A stretch of DNA of 29,308 nucleotides from Tieghemiomyces parasiticus (taxonomy: Eukaryota; Kickxellomycota; Dimargaritomycetes; Dimargaritales; Dimargaritaceae), in the NCBI GenBank assembly GCA_027575765.1, contig JANBPT010000589.1:1-29308 (forward strand). Direction: 5' to 3'. The stretch's first letter is position 1. Each line of letters begins with the position of its first letter. The translations under genes and the position numbers were made by a program. The notes beneath the pieces are model-generated. The model saw only the letters and a program-made list of their open reading frames with translations. It was not told where the DNA came from and searched no databases. Of the stretch, positions 1-8,958 are shown piece by piece.

Positions 1-1344
1 GCAAGTGGTATATACATGCTGGTACGGCTGCTCTACAATCGGCCTATCATATTCAGCTCTTTCCCTCTCTACTTTGTACTTTCCCTGGCCAAATAGATCT
101 GCTTGACCTACCAATATCTATGACCATAGGAACCCCGATGGATATCGTTAGTTAAGTTGAATGGTCTATTGTACAGTAGCTTGGGACAGGCTTTGGATTG
201 ATGACGGCTGTACTAGTCTTGATACACGATTGGTGTAATCTGTGCAGAACGCGATGTTCTGTGCGTCGAATGGGAGGTGGAGGGGTAGAAAGGAATTATC
301 AACTGAATCAAGGAAAGTTAATTCGTAATTACTGCCGACGGTTGGCACCCTAAACCTCAAAAGGGTCAAGGTTGTGGCCAGCGGAGAATATAGCCGATAG
401 AAATCTCACTCTTGTGGTTCGATTGTGCTCAAAACTCACCTCGAATGGGTTCTAGCGTAGACATTATCAATATCCCAAACACTACGCTGGGCGACGATGT
501 AGTGTAGTGGGCGGCTTGGACTTAAATTTCACAAATGATAAATCGTGAGCAAGGCGTACCTGGTGTCAGCTAGGAGACTAATGGCTTCTGACCAGAGAAT
601 ATGAAAGGCCCTCGAAACCAATACTTACGTGTAGGTGCCATAAATACATTACTTCAATACCTGATTTGCCTACGGTCCATCAGTGAAGCGATTGGTTATT
701 TTTTCCCTCAAGCTCACTAATCGGTCTACACACTCCGTTACATTGGCTGATCAAAGACTTTAACGATCCACACAGCTCGTAGTTCTTCCACATAAATTGC
801 TTAATAGTATGGCATTCCCTTACACTTATTCCCACTCTGCCGCTCGTATCGTATACTTTTTTATAAAGGGGGATTCTTCAATACATAATTGCTATACGTT
901 GCAACCATTGACGAACATGGTGCTAGCGTTATCTTGTTTCAACGGTCAAGTACACCTGGGTTACAAGTACCATACCATCCAGGTTGGCAGTCTCCCCACC
1001 GTCTTCCACCTATAAGACCGTGGAGCCGCTATTTTCTTCCACTAATGAATTACGTTGGGAGATTTACAAGGGTGCAAGCGTCCACTAAAGGGAATCGCAG
1101 TTCTTACGGGACATTATATACGCAACTTACTTTAACCGCCCCTGCCCACCACGTACAACATCGAGTGCTTATGAATAATGTTGAATGCCACACCAATGTT
1201 TCCGATTGCCACTCTCATTTTACCTCACTCACCATCATCACCTTATACACAACGGTGCAGCTCTCTTTTTGTTACCTACTGCTGCTTAGCCCTCCATCCT
1301 CTGGGTTTTCTTCCTTCCCTCATTTTATCTTCCACTCCCTCACC
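1..1344. other. Gene-poor left flank
   Basis: No open frame here has recognisable domains or plausible coding composition, and no spliced gene could be built. A TATA-like TATACA near 1244 and a long pyrimidine-rich stretch at about 1260-1344 look like the promoter and leader of the candidate secreted protein that follows. The rest is AT-richer than the genes of the window and appears intergenic. Confidence 0.5.
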
Positions 1345-1593
1345 ATGAAGGTCGGCATAGTCCACGTATTGGTCCTAGCCACTCTCCCGCTCGCTGTTAG
1401 TGCTCGTCCTGCTCGGCATGAGGACGATCATTCGTCAGAGAACGACCAACTGGAAGTGGAAGCTCACAAGCCTTGTACACAATTTAAAATATCCATATTC
1501 TTTGATTCCCATGGCGAAAGGCCGGATACTCGCCTTGACGGCAGGGACCTCCATTGGAGTTTACCACCGCACTTCTCTATTCCCATGCGTTAG
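1345..1593 (+). CDS. Candidate small secreted protein, 82 aa
   Basis: Not a recognised family. The first about 19 residues form a good signal peptide: a Lys at position 2, a hydrophobic core, and an AVSA/R cleavage site. The next about 25 residues are acidic and polar (HEDDHSSENDQLEVE). Only one cysteine (C44 in KPCTQF) is present, so this is not a typical cysteine-rich effector. The ATG at 1345 follows CACC and a pyrimidine-rich leader, as is common at fungal starts. The longer frame that opens upstream reads through low-quality sequence, so I chose this ATG. After about residue 45 the composition becomes less convincing, and a splice near there (for example at the GTACAC near 1475) is possible. 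AT-rich sequence with a TATAAA-like element follows near 1640. Secretion is inferred from the signal peptide alone; it could be a chance open frame. Confidence 0.4.
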   Translation: MKVGIVHVLVLATLPLAVSARPARHEDDHSSENDQLEVEAHKPCTQFKISIFFDSHGERPDTRLDGRDLHWSLPPHFSIPMR

Positions 1594-2304
1594 GCTCCTC
1601 CGCTTAACCAAGGCTAGCTTTTAATATTTCTATCATTCTTATAAATTTTATTGTACTGTCTCTTGCAATGTGATTTTACATTACCGTACATCTGGTGGAG
1701 AAGAACTATAAGTGGACGTCAAATCCTAAGTTGACGCTGTTGGCTGTATCGGCGCGTTCTCAACGGTTTAAATATCTGGGACGAACTGCTGAAAGGGTAT
1801 GGCCTTTTACTACGGACCCGAACTAGTACATAGGTACCCAATGACCATTCCTTTCCCCTGGTCCCACATTCGGCCCGGTTGCAGCACAAGACCCACTTTA
1901 GCACCGTTGGGGGAGAGGTAGGCACTTTTTGATACCAGCCCGGTACACTCCCCTTTAGCGTAACGAGCATCGCTAATGGGGAAGCCTGCTTTCGGAAGTA
2001 TACCTCATTCGTCAGTTTATGGGGCCATGCCTCATTTCATGAAGGGGGAGTTATTTATAGCATTGTCCTAAACTCTTTACTAGGCAATCACCAGACGGAG
2101 ATGGATACTCCTATGCCACCTAGCACTTACTTCAGGACAATGTAGATCCAACTGCAATGGGTGGTTCTGTACTCAAACGATATTAACAGCGGGTGCACAA
2201 CGCCTAATAAAGAAATCCATCATTAGTGGCCTGATTGTAAGGTACCCTGGTCTCAATGTTCTAATCTTCAAGTAATAATATTAATACAGCCGCACAGCGA
2301 ACTG
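1594..2304. other. Intergenic region, no gene seen
   Basis: This is AT-richer sequence between the candidate secreted protein and the 3' end of uS5m. A minus-strand open frame at about 1719-1970 has no recognisable feature. I see nothing else supportable. Confidence 0.5.
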
Positions 2305-2310
2305 TTTATT
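2305..2310 (-). terminator. Polyadenylation signal for uS5m
   Basis: The minus strand reads AATAAA about 90 nt downstream of the uS5m stop codon. Position and sequence match a canonical eukaryotic poly(A) signal. Confidence 0.5.
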
Positions 2311-2399
2311 GTGTAAATTGACGAATGGTTTATATGACTTCCCTGGTCATGCGCACCCAAGACCGATCGCAGTTCCGTAGAGGTAGTGGTCCGGCTACT

Positions 2400-3521
2400 T
2401 TATGGCTGCCCACCGTAGTAAACACTATGTACGTCCACCAGCTTCTTACCGCGAGCAACGGCAATATCCTCGGGGGTACGCTGCGTTCCAAGGGCCTCGA
2501 ACATGGCCTTGATGACGTTCATGGGGTTACGGGACCCGCGGACTTTCCCGGCGAGATCCTGAATTCCGGCAACCTGGCAGATTTCATACAGGTAAGGGTT
2601 GACACGCTTGCCGAACCCCGGGGGCCGGGCGAACAGCGAAATGTGCGTGGCCTTGAATTTGTGCTGCAAATCGTGGTAGACGGTCCGGTTATCGTAGCGC
2701 GGGATAAACCGAAGGCTACGGATGGCGCGTGCGGTTGCCTTACGGACGGCATCGGCCACCTCATCACCTTTGGCTTCGCCGTAGCCGGCTACGCCCTCCC
2801 CGGTACCCACCACCACGAGGGCGTACATGGACTGCTGTTTACCCTTGCGGGTCATGTTGACCGTACGGTGCACGTGCAACACCCGCTTCTGGAGCTGCTG
2901 GAACTGCTGCTTATCAATACCCATGTTGTGCTTCCACAGTGACTCCTCCTCTTCCTGCAGCAGCATAAAGTACTTGCTGGCTTCCGGATCGGGTTTCGGA
3001 AGTTCAATATCTTCTACCTCGACACCACTCGTCTTGATCGCAGTACCGTCCGGGTTAGTCCACAGCTGGCCCTTCTTGTCAGCATACTCCTCCAAGGTCA
3101 GCTCCTCCTGGCTTTGAGGCCTAGACGCGGGTTTTCCACTGGTGGAATTGACGTTGTCACCCGTCGGCGGGGAGTCTATAGGCTGTGCGTGCAAGACGCC
3201 GTAGCGGCTGAAGTAGCGGGCCCCAGTAGCTACAGGTGGCATAGTGACGACGTGAATGAGGAGGAGGGGGGAGAGGAATCAGGTAGTAAAGTAGTGGTTA
3301 GTGCTGTGGGTCGATCGAGGGCGCGGAGGGATACAACTTTTGGTACTGCCCTAGTAGGGGGGATGGCTGCTACGCCTGGAGGGGAGGTGGTCAGGCTGCC
3401 GCATGGCCCATCTACCTAATCACCCACTGGGAGTATTCTTACCTAACGCCGGCCGCGATCCGGACAGGGCGGCGGAGACGCGGAAGATCGAGGGCAAAGC
3501 TAGTGACCGTAGGGGATTCAT
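2400..3521 (-). CDS. MRPS5: Mitochondrial small-subunit ribosomal protein uS5m
   Basis: This is a structural protein of the mitochondrial small ribosomal subunit, homologous to bacterial S5, with a role in the decoding region. I rebuilt two exons: 3443-3521 (79 nt) and 2400-3229 (830 nt), giving 302 aa. The 213-nt intron starts GTAAG at 3442, ends CTGTAG at 3230, and has a CTAAC branch-like motif at 3297-3301. Exon 1 codes an Arg/Ser/Leu-rich presequence starting MNPLRSLALPSIFR. The join reads in frame into ATGARYFS, a typical processing-peptidase site near residues 31-34. The S5 N-terminal dsRNA-binding fold lies at about 141-204 (GTGEGVAGYGEAKGDEVADA) and the C-terminal fold at about 212-285. 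Residues 35-130 are a polar extension. The in-frame ATG at 3242 lies inside the intron and would lose the presequence. Function is very secure; the 5' exon is a strong prediction from phase and sequence. Confidence 0.9.
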
Positions 3522-4039
3522 GGCTGAAGAGGTCGACGTAGTATCGATTGAATTCCACAGACGGGGTGGGGCACGGGATGGGGATAACTAGATTTTTAAG
3601 AGTGGGATTCCGGTGGAGGGTAGGAAAGTATTCGTGTCGAGTAAAAGAGGGATCCAGCGATGGGAGTGATCAGCTTCGATCAGGAATCGAATGTGCTTAG
3701 TAGAGGGCTCTGCTGTTCATTAGGGTGTGGGAAGGGAGAGATCAGACCTAGGCGGGGAGAGGGGGACGTCAGCTCCCTGCCTGTAGGCCATAGTAGAGTG
3801 GAGGCTACAACCTTCACGCGAGGTCTGTGGCTAGGAGTCGAGATCTATGGCCTATCTCCCCCCACAATGCCTATCCCTTTAGCTGTTCCTCCATTGACCT
3901 GATCAACCATCATTCCCGGGTTGCCCCACCCCCTCACCTTCTAGATTGATATACATACCCTTACCTTCCTGCTTATACTTCACCCCCTCCCCATTCCCTC
4001 ACCTCCACTCTACTCATAACCTTACCCCTCTGCGACATT
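3522..4039. promoter_or_regulatory. Divergent intergenic region between uS5m and mL59
   Basis: This 518-bp stretch separates the start codons of two divergently transcribed mitochondrial ribosomal protein genes. The part next to mL59 (about 3900-4039) is strongly pyrimidine-rich on plus, with TTATAC near 3973. The part next to uS5m is purine-rich on plus, so pyrimidine-rich in the direction of uS5m. Such leaders are common upstream of fungal start codons. A shared promoter is inferred from arrangement only; I did not identify a specific transcription-factor site. Confidence 0.5.
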
Positions 4040-4411
4040 ATGGCCTCAGTCCGCCGTTACTCGCCACAGCTCCTCTCGAAGCTCAAGCTGAAATATGAGG
4101 CCTCTGAATTCTCCGCGCAGTTTGTTAACGGTTACTGGCGGACATCCAAGCTGAGTCTCCGGCAACAGGGCGATCTACGCAAGGCCTGCCTGGTACACAA
4201 AGTTGACCCAAGTGTGTTGGGAATCCCCGCCCTGCCACCTAAGAAGGTGCTGCGCGCCAAGCCGCCCAAGGGACATAAGGCTGACCGCACCAAGCCCGAT
4301 CGGATCGCTAAGATCCAGGCTGCCCTCGATAATATGCCCAATACCATCGCCCAGTGGAAGGCGGCCAAGCAGGCTGAAAAAGCCAAGGCCAAGCCACTGT
4401 TGCCCTTCTAA
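4040..4411 (+). CDS. MRPL25: Mitochondrial large-subunit ribosomal protein mL59
   Basis: This 123-residue, very basic protein matches the fungal mitoribosome-specific subunit mL59 (yeast Mrpl25). Recognisable blocks are NGYWRTSKLSLRQQGDLRKA at about 34-53 and, at about 77-109, PPKGHKADRTKPDRIAKI followed by a helix with MPNTIAQWK, then a Lys/Ala-rich C-terminus. It sits on the large subunit and has no bacterial counterpart. There is no intron. The ATG at 4040 follows a pyrimidine-rich leader and gives a basic N-terminus (MASVRRYSPQLLSKLKLKY), which may act as a non-cleaved targeting signal. An AATAAA lies 65 nt after the stop. It is transcribed away from uS5m, which codes for the other subunit of the same ribosome. 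The assignment rests on remembered family motifs; I am fairly sure. Confidence 0.8.
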   Translation: MASVRRYSPQLLSKLKLKYEASEFSAQFVNGYWRTSKLSLRQQGDLRKACLVHKVDPSVLGIPALPPKKVLRAKPPKGHKADRTKPDRIAKIQAALDNMPNTIAQWKAAKQAEKAKAKPLLPF

Positions 4412-4758
4412 ATGTAAAGCGAATGGGGGAGGGAACGACAGGAGATTGTCAGCTTCTCATCATCATTGTCGGTGCAATAAACCTTGGATGCCTAATGACC
4501 GGACCCTGTTTCGGCGCTTGTTAAGTTTAGACGTTAGTCTACATTTCATGATACAAAGGGGGAATGGATAATGGTAGGACAATGAAAAGGCTGGGCTGGG
4601 CTGGGTGCTGACCATGGGCTACCCACAGGAAGTAAGACCGCTACTGCCTATTGCCACTAGTTCATAAGCATCGCGTCATTAGTTAAAAGTCAATCTAAAT
4701 AAGCAGGAAATAGTTCTTATAAAATACAACGGAATACAAAAAAAATAATTCCTGTTGC
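4412..4758. other. Convergent 3' flanks of mL59 and the copper ATPase
   Basis: The two genes are transcribed towards each other across this 347-bp stretch. It holds the mL59 poly(A) signal at 4476-4481. An A-rich run at about 4737-4750, T-rich on the ATPase strand, may help end the ATPase transcript. No coding frame is seen. Confidence 0.5.
4476..4481 (+). terminator. Polyadenylation signal for mL59
   Basis: AATAAA occurs on the plus strand 65 nt after the mL59 stop codon. Confidence 0.55.
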
Positions 4759-7700
4759 TCATTCCGCAACATTAATAACTAGAGTATAGTCACTGCCGTT
4801 GCTATCATTACCGCCGCCTGCTGGTGGTGGTTGCCCGGTAGGTTGCTGGCGACGACGACCAGTAGCCAATGGGGTATGAGATATCACGGAAGCCAGCTCG
4901 ATATCGCTATCAGAGTGACCTGTCGCCGCCACCGCCGGCGACGAAGCGCTAGGCACACGCATGTAGTGTGACCGCTGCCGGGTCTCACTTTGCGAGAATA
5001 GTGAGCCCAAAACGGAAGATTGCAAAAGGGAGGAGGTCCAGGAGGGCTTCGTCTTACCGGCCGCCGAGGAGGAAGAGCCGGCTGGGTCGTCGTCAGTAGG
5101 GTCCAGGAGGCCCCGGACATCGTCATGAGGTGTACCACTGCTACCCACGAGGGTGGCATTCCCGTCGAATTTCTCACCGTCCGCCGCTCCTCCCAAGGAA
5201 GAGGTGAATGCCGCCCCGCTGGGGGCCCGGCAGATAGGCCGACGGTAAAGCTTGAGCAGCAAGCTGGAGCACACGACGCTGACGGACGAAAAGGCCATGG
5301 CTGCACCAGCGGCCATGGGGTGGAGGGCGACCCCCCAGGGTAAAAAGAAACCCATGGCGAGGGGCACGGCGACCAGGTTATAGAGGGTGGCCCACACAAA
5401 GTTGAGCTTGATGCGTCGGAAAATGGTCCGTGAGAGGTCCAGGGCGGTCACCACGTCACACAAGTCGGTACGCATGAGTACCATGTGTGCGGCCTCCATG
5501 GCCACATCGGCGCCAGAGGCCACTGCAATCCCCACGTCAGCTGTGGCAAGGGCTGGTGAATCGTTCACCCCGTCACCCACCATGGCCACCACCGCGTGCG
5601 CCTGCAACCGCCGCACAATCTCGGCCTTCCCGTGCGGGGACACCCCGGCGTGCACCTCAGTAATTAGGCATTTTCGCGCAATGGCCCGCGCCGTCCGCTC
5701 CTGGTCGCCCGTCACCATCGCCACGGCGTACCCGCGCGAACGAAGCGTATGTACCACTGACCGGGCCTCGGGCCGGACCGTATCGGCCAGCGCCAAGTGG
5801 CCTGCGTAGTAGCCCCCGATGGCCACTAGCACCACGGTATAGCCCAGGGCCTCCTGGCGTGCCTGGGCTTCAGCCAGATCAGCGGGGACCCGGCACCCAA
5901 CCTCGGCCAGTAGGGACTCGTTACCCACGACCACGTGCAGAGGTCGCTTCTGGGTAGCCAAGGAGGCCACCTGACACACGATGCCACGACCGGGCACGGC
6001 CGAAAAGTCGGTGACCGTCATGTCGAAGGCCGTAACGTTGAGCGCGCGACGGGCGTAGCTGGCGATGGCGCGACCGAGTGGGTGTTCGCTGTGGCTCTCG
6101 GCACCACCCACAAGGGCCAGCAGGTCGGCCGAGGTGAGTGGAGTCTCGGAAATGTCAACCGTAGTATGCAGCTGATAGTCCTCCACCTCTAACTTGCCCG
6201 TAGTCAAGGTGCCAGTCTTGTCAAATAGTACCTTGGTGACGCGGTTGGCCACTTCTAGACACCCCCCACCCTTGATAAGGATTCCGAGCTGGGCGCCGAC
6301 GCCAGTACCCACCATGACGGCGGTCGGGGTGCTGAGCCCCAGGGCGCACGGGCAAGCCACAACGATGACCGACACGGCCAGCTTGAGACAGATTATGAAG
6401 TGGTCCGTGTCCGGGTCGTTGAACAGTTCCGGGAGGTGGTGCGTGGCTCGGCAGATAATCATCCAAGCCGCGAAGGTAAGAACCCCCAGTAATATTACCA
6501 CCGGCACAAAGTACCGAGCCACGGTGTCGGCGAGGGCCTGGATGGGCGCCTTCTGGGTCTGGGCGTCCTCCACCAGTCTTACAATCTGCGCCAGGGTAGT
6601 CTCGCTACCGACCCGTGTGGCCCGCATCACGAACGCACCCGTGCCGTTGACGGTCCCGCCAATTACCGCACTACCGGCCACCTTCGTGAGCGGGACGGCC
6701 TCTCCCGTTACCATGGACTCGTCTACGTCAGAGGTTCCCTCCATCACCACCCCGTCGGCCGGTAGCTTCTCGCCAGGCAGGATCCGCAAGTAGTCGCCAC
6801 GTTGTACTAGGTCGGTAGCGATGGTCCGCTCAGCGCCAGCGGTCTCCCGCTTAGCATCCCACTCCACCAGGAGGGTCGAGGACGGGGTAAGCGACATGAG
6901 CTTGGCCAAGGCGGTAGAGGTGCTGCCTTTGGCCAGATTCTCCAGGTACCGGCCCAGTGTAACGAAGGTAATGAGCATGGCGGAGGTCTCAAAGAACACC
7001 GACGGGTAGGGGTGAGCGGGGTGCAACAAGGAGCGTACCACCATTAGGGTCGAGAAAAAGAAGGCCATGGTGGTGCCCAGCATGATCAACACGTCCATGG
7101 TGGCCGATCCGTGGCGCAGGGCCTTGTACGAGTTTACGTAGAACCGTTTGCCGACCCCGAACTGAACGGGAATGGTGAGTAGACCGGCCAGGAGAACGCC
7201 CAGGGGTAGGCCCGGGAGCGGACTCCAGCGCTCAATACGGGCCAGCGGCGCGATATGCGGGACTACCTTGGCCAGGATGATGACCGGCAGGCCGAAGCAA
7301 AGGGACCGGATGAGGGCTGACCGCCATTCCAATATCTCGCGGGTCCGGTTCAGGGATTCAAGCTGGGTGGCCCGGCTTTTATCAGCTAGGATGGCGTCGA
7401 ACCCGAGTCCTTCGATGCAGGCGATAAGGTCGCGGATTCCCACAACGCCCTGGTCGTACTCGACCAGGGCGTTCTCCAGGGATAGATTTACGCGGACGGC
7501 GTGAACCCCAGACAGGCGCTGCAGGCCGCGCTCGATCGATCCGACACACGACGCGCAGGTCATGCCAAACACCTGGAGCTCAACAGTCCCGGCCTGGGTG
7601 TCCGCTAGGGCAGTCGCGCCGAAACCGGCTCCTTCGATGGCTGCAGCGATGGACGCATCGGTTTGTCGGTCCGGGTCGTAAATGACGGTGGCACGCTGGG

Positions 7701-8958
7701 CCAGGAGGGCCACCGACACACTGTCAATGCCCGGTAGGTTGTTTACCGCGCGTTCGATGGACGCGACGCAGGACGCGCATGTCATGCCCTGAATCTCCAG
7801 CTGGACCTGGGCCAGTCCGTCCGGGATGGCGCCCGTGAGGGACACCGGGAGGAGGCGGGTCTCGTCGTCGGGAGTTCTGCTGCCAATTATCGAGGCTGCG
7901 TATGGCATGTCGACTAGGGAAGCCGACAATGGAGTGGCGGCGGCATCGCTGTTGGGTGGGGAGAGCCCCGGTGGAAGCGGGTTGGTTACGGCGGCGGTGG
8001 TGTCGACAGCTGGAGGTAGCGGGAAGGCCGCGACCTTGGTCGGGTCGGTGACGTCGAATCCACAGTCTTCGATGGTGGTGCTGAGCTGCGCTGGGGTTAC
8101 GTCGGCAGGCCGGTAGGTGATGTTGGCGGTTTCGCCGGCCAAGTCAACGCTGACCTGCACCACTCCGGTCACTCCGTGCACGGCCCGCTCGATGGACCGG
8201 ACGCAGGACATACAGGTCATTCCGTGGACACCCAGGACGAGGGTGGCGGTGGACGGTTTAGGAGGCGGTGGGGCATGGTCAAAGACGTCGAACCCGCACC
8301 GCTCGATGGTGGCCTTCACGGCCGGTAGGTCGGTAGTAGTCGGATCAAAGGTGACACACGCGGTGCCTGAAGGAAGGTCCACGGTCTGATCGGTGACTCC
8401 TGCGTGCTTCTGGAGGGCCTGGGTGATGGACCTTACACACGACTGGCATGTCATAGTTTCGATACGGAGAGTAGCGGTGACCGGGCCGTTGGAAGGTTTA
8501 TCGGCCAGAACGTGGCAGTCGAACCCGCAGGTTTCTACCGACCTGACCAGGGCGGCAGGATTTGTCTGGTTAGAGTGGAACTCCACTTCAGCCTGATTCC
8601 GGGCCAAATCGACGGTAGCGGCAACGACGCCGGGGGTCTTGGTTCGAAGCTGGTTCTCCACCGCCCGTACGCAGGACTGACAAGTCATGCCGGCCACGGC
8701 CAGCGTGACGAAGGCGGGGGTAGTGGATGTAACGAGTTGGGCCGGCACCAGCTGGGCGTCGAAGCCACACTTTTCGATGGTCTCTTGGACGGCGGCGGCC
8801 GTGAGGGTGGTGGACTCCCCGGTCTCGACTACGGCCTGGGGAGCTGTGAGCGCCACCCGAACAGACTTGACACCGGGCAAGGCGGAGAGGGCACGGTCCA
8901 CCGCTTGGACACATGACTGGCAGGTCATGCCCTGGACGTTTAACGTAAAGGTCGCCAT
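4759..8958 (-). CDS. CCC2: Copper-transporting P1B-type ATPase with six HMA repeats
   Basis: This pump uses ATP to move Cu(I), normally into the trans-Golgi lumen to load secreted cuproenzymes such as Fet3-type oxidases, receiving copper from an Atx1-type chaperone. The frame is uninterrupted, 1399 aa from the ATG at 8958. Six HMA repeats have paired Cys at 13/16, 93/96, 171/174, 249/252, 394/397 and 468/471; the third has TMTCQSC in place of GMTC. The catalytic core is complete: actuator TGE 751-753, CPC 869-871 in the membrane, DKTGT 913-917, HP 959-960, TGD 1083-1085, GDGVND 1128-1133, YN 1193-1194 and MAFSS 1221-1225, the Cu(I) signature. A cytosolic tail of about 160 residues is Ser/Gly/Pro-rich and includes an acidic dileucine (DVRGLL, about 1280-1285). 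A second ATG at 9027 would add 23 residues; I prefer 8958 because it lies directly before the first repeat. Yeast Ccc2 has two HMA repeats, so this is unusually long for a fungus. Confidence 0.95.
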   Translation of the reverse strand: MATFTLNVQGMTCQSCVQAVDRALSALPGVKSVRVALTAPQAVVETGESTTLTAAAVQETIEKCGFDAQLVPAQLVTSTTPAFVTLAVAGMTCQSCVRAVENQLRTKTPGVVAATVDLARNQAEVEFHSNQTNPAALVRSVETCGFDCHVLADKPSNGPVTATLRIETMTCQSCVRSITQALQKHAGVTDQTVDLPSGTACVTFDPTTTDLPAVKATIERCGFDVFDHAPPPPKPSTATLVLGVHGMTCMSCVRSIERAVHGVTGVVQVSVDLAGETANITYRPADVTPAQLSTTIEDCGFDVTDPTKVAAFPLPPAVDTTAAVTNPLPPGLSPPNSDAAATPLSASLVDMPYAASIIGSRTPDDETRLLPVSLTGAIPDGLAQVQLEIQGMTCASCVASIERAVNNLPGIDSVSVALLAQRATVIYDPDRQTDASIAAAIEGAGFGATALADTQAGTVELQVFGMTCASCVGSIERGLQRLSGVHAVRVNLSLENALVEYDQGVVGIRDLIACIEGLGFDAILADKSRATQLESLNRTREILEWRSALIRSLCFGLPVIILAKVVPHIAPLARIERWSPLPGLPLGVLLAGLLTIPVQFGVGKRFYVNSYKALRHGSATMDVLIMLGTTMAFFFSTLMVVRSLLHPAHPYPSVFFETSAMLITFVTLGRYLENLAKGSTSTALAKLMSLTPSSTLLVEWDAKRETAGAERTIATDLVQRGDYLRILPGEKLPADGVVMEGTSDVDESMVTGEAVPLTKVAGSAVIGGTVNGTGAFVMRATRVGSETTLAQIVRLVEDAQTQKAPIQALADTVARYFVPVVILLGVLTFAAWMIICRATHHLPELFNDPDTDHFIICLKLAVSVIVVACPCALGLSTPTAVMVGTGVGAQLGILIKGGGCLEVANRVTKVLFDKTGTLTTGKLEVEDYQLHTTVDISETPLTSADLLALVGGAESHSEHPLGRAIASYARRALNVTAFDMTVTDFSAVPGRGIVCQVASLATQKRPLHVVVGNESLLAEVGCRVPADLAEAQARQEALGYTVVLVAIGGYYAGHLALADTVRPEARSVVHTLRSRGYAVAMVTGDQERTARAIARKCLITEVHAGVSPHGKAEIVRRLQAHAVVAMVGDGVNDSPALATADVGIAVASGADVAMEAAHMVLMRTDLCDVVTALDLSRTIFRRIKLNFVWATLYNLVAVPLAMGFFLPWGVALHPMAAGAAMAFSSVSVVCSSLLLKLYRRPICRAPSGAAFTSSLGGAADGEKFDGNATLVGSSGTPHDDVRGLLDPTDDDPAGSSSSAAGKTKPSWTSSLLQSSVLGSLFSQSETRQRSHYMRVPSASSPAVAATGHSDSDIELASVISHTPLATGRRRQQPTGQPPPAGGGNDSNGSDYTLVINVAE

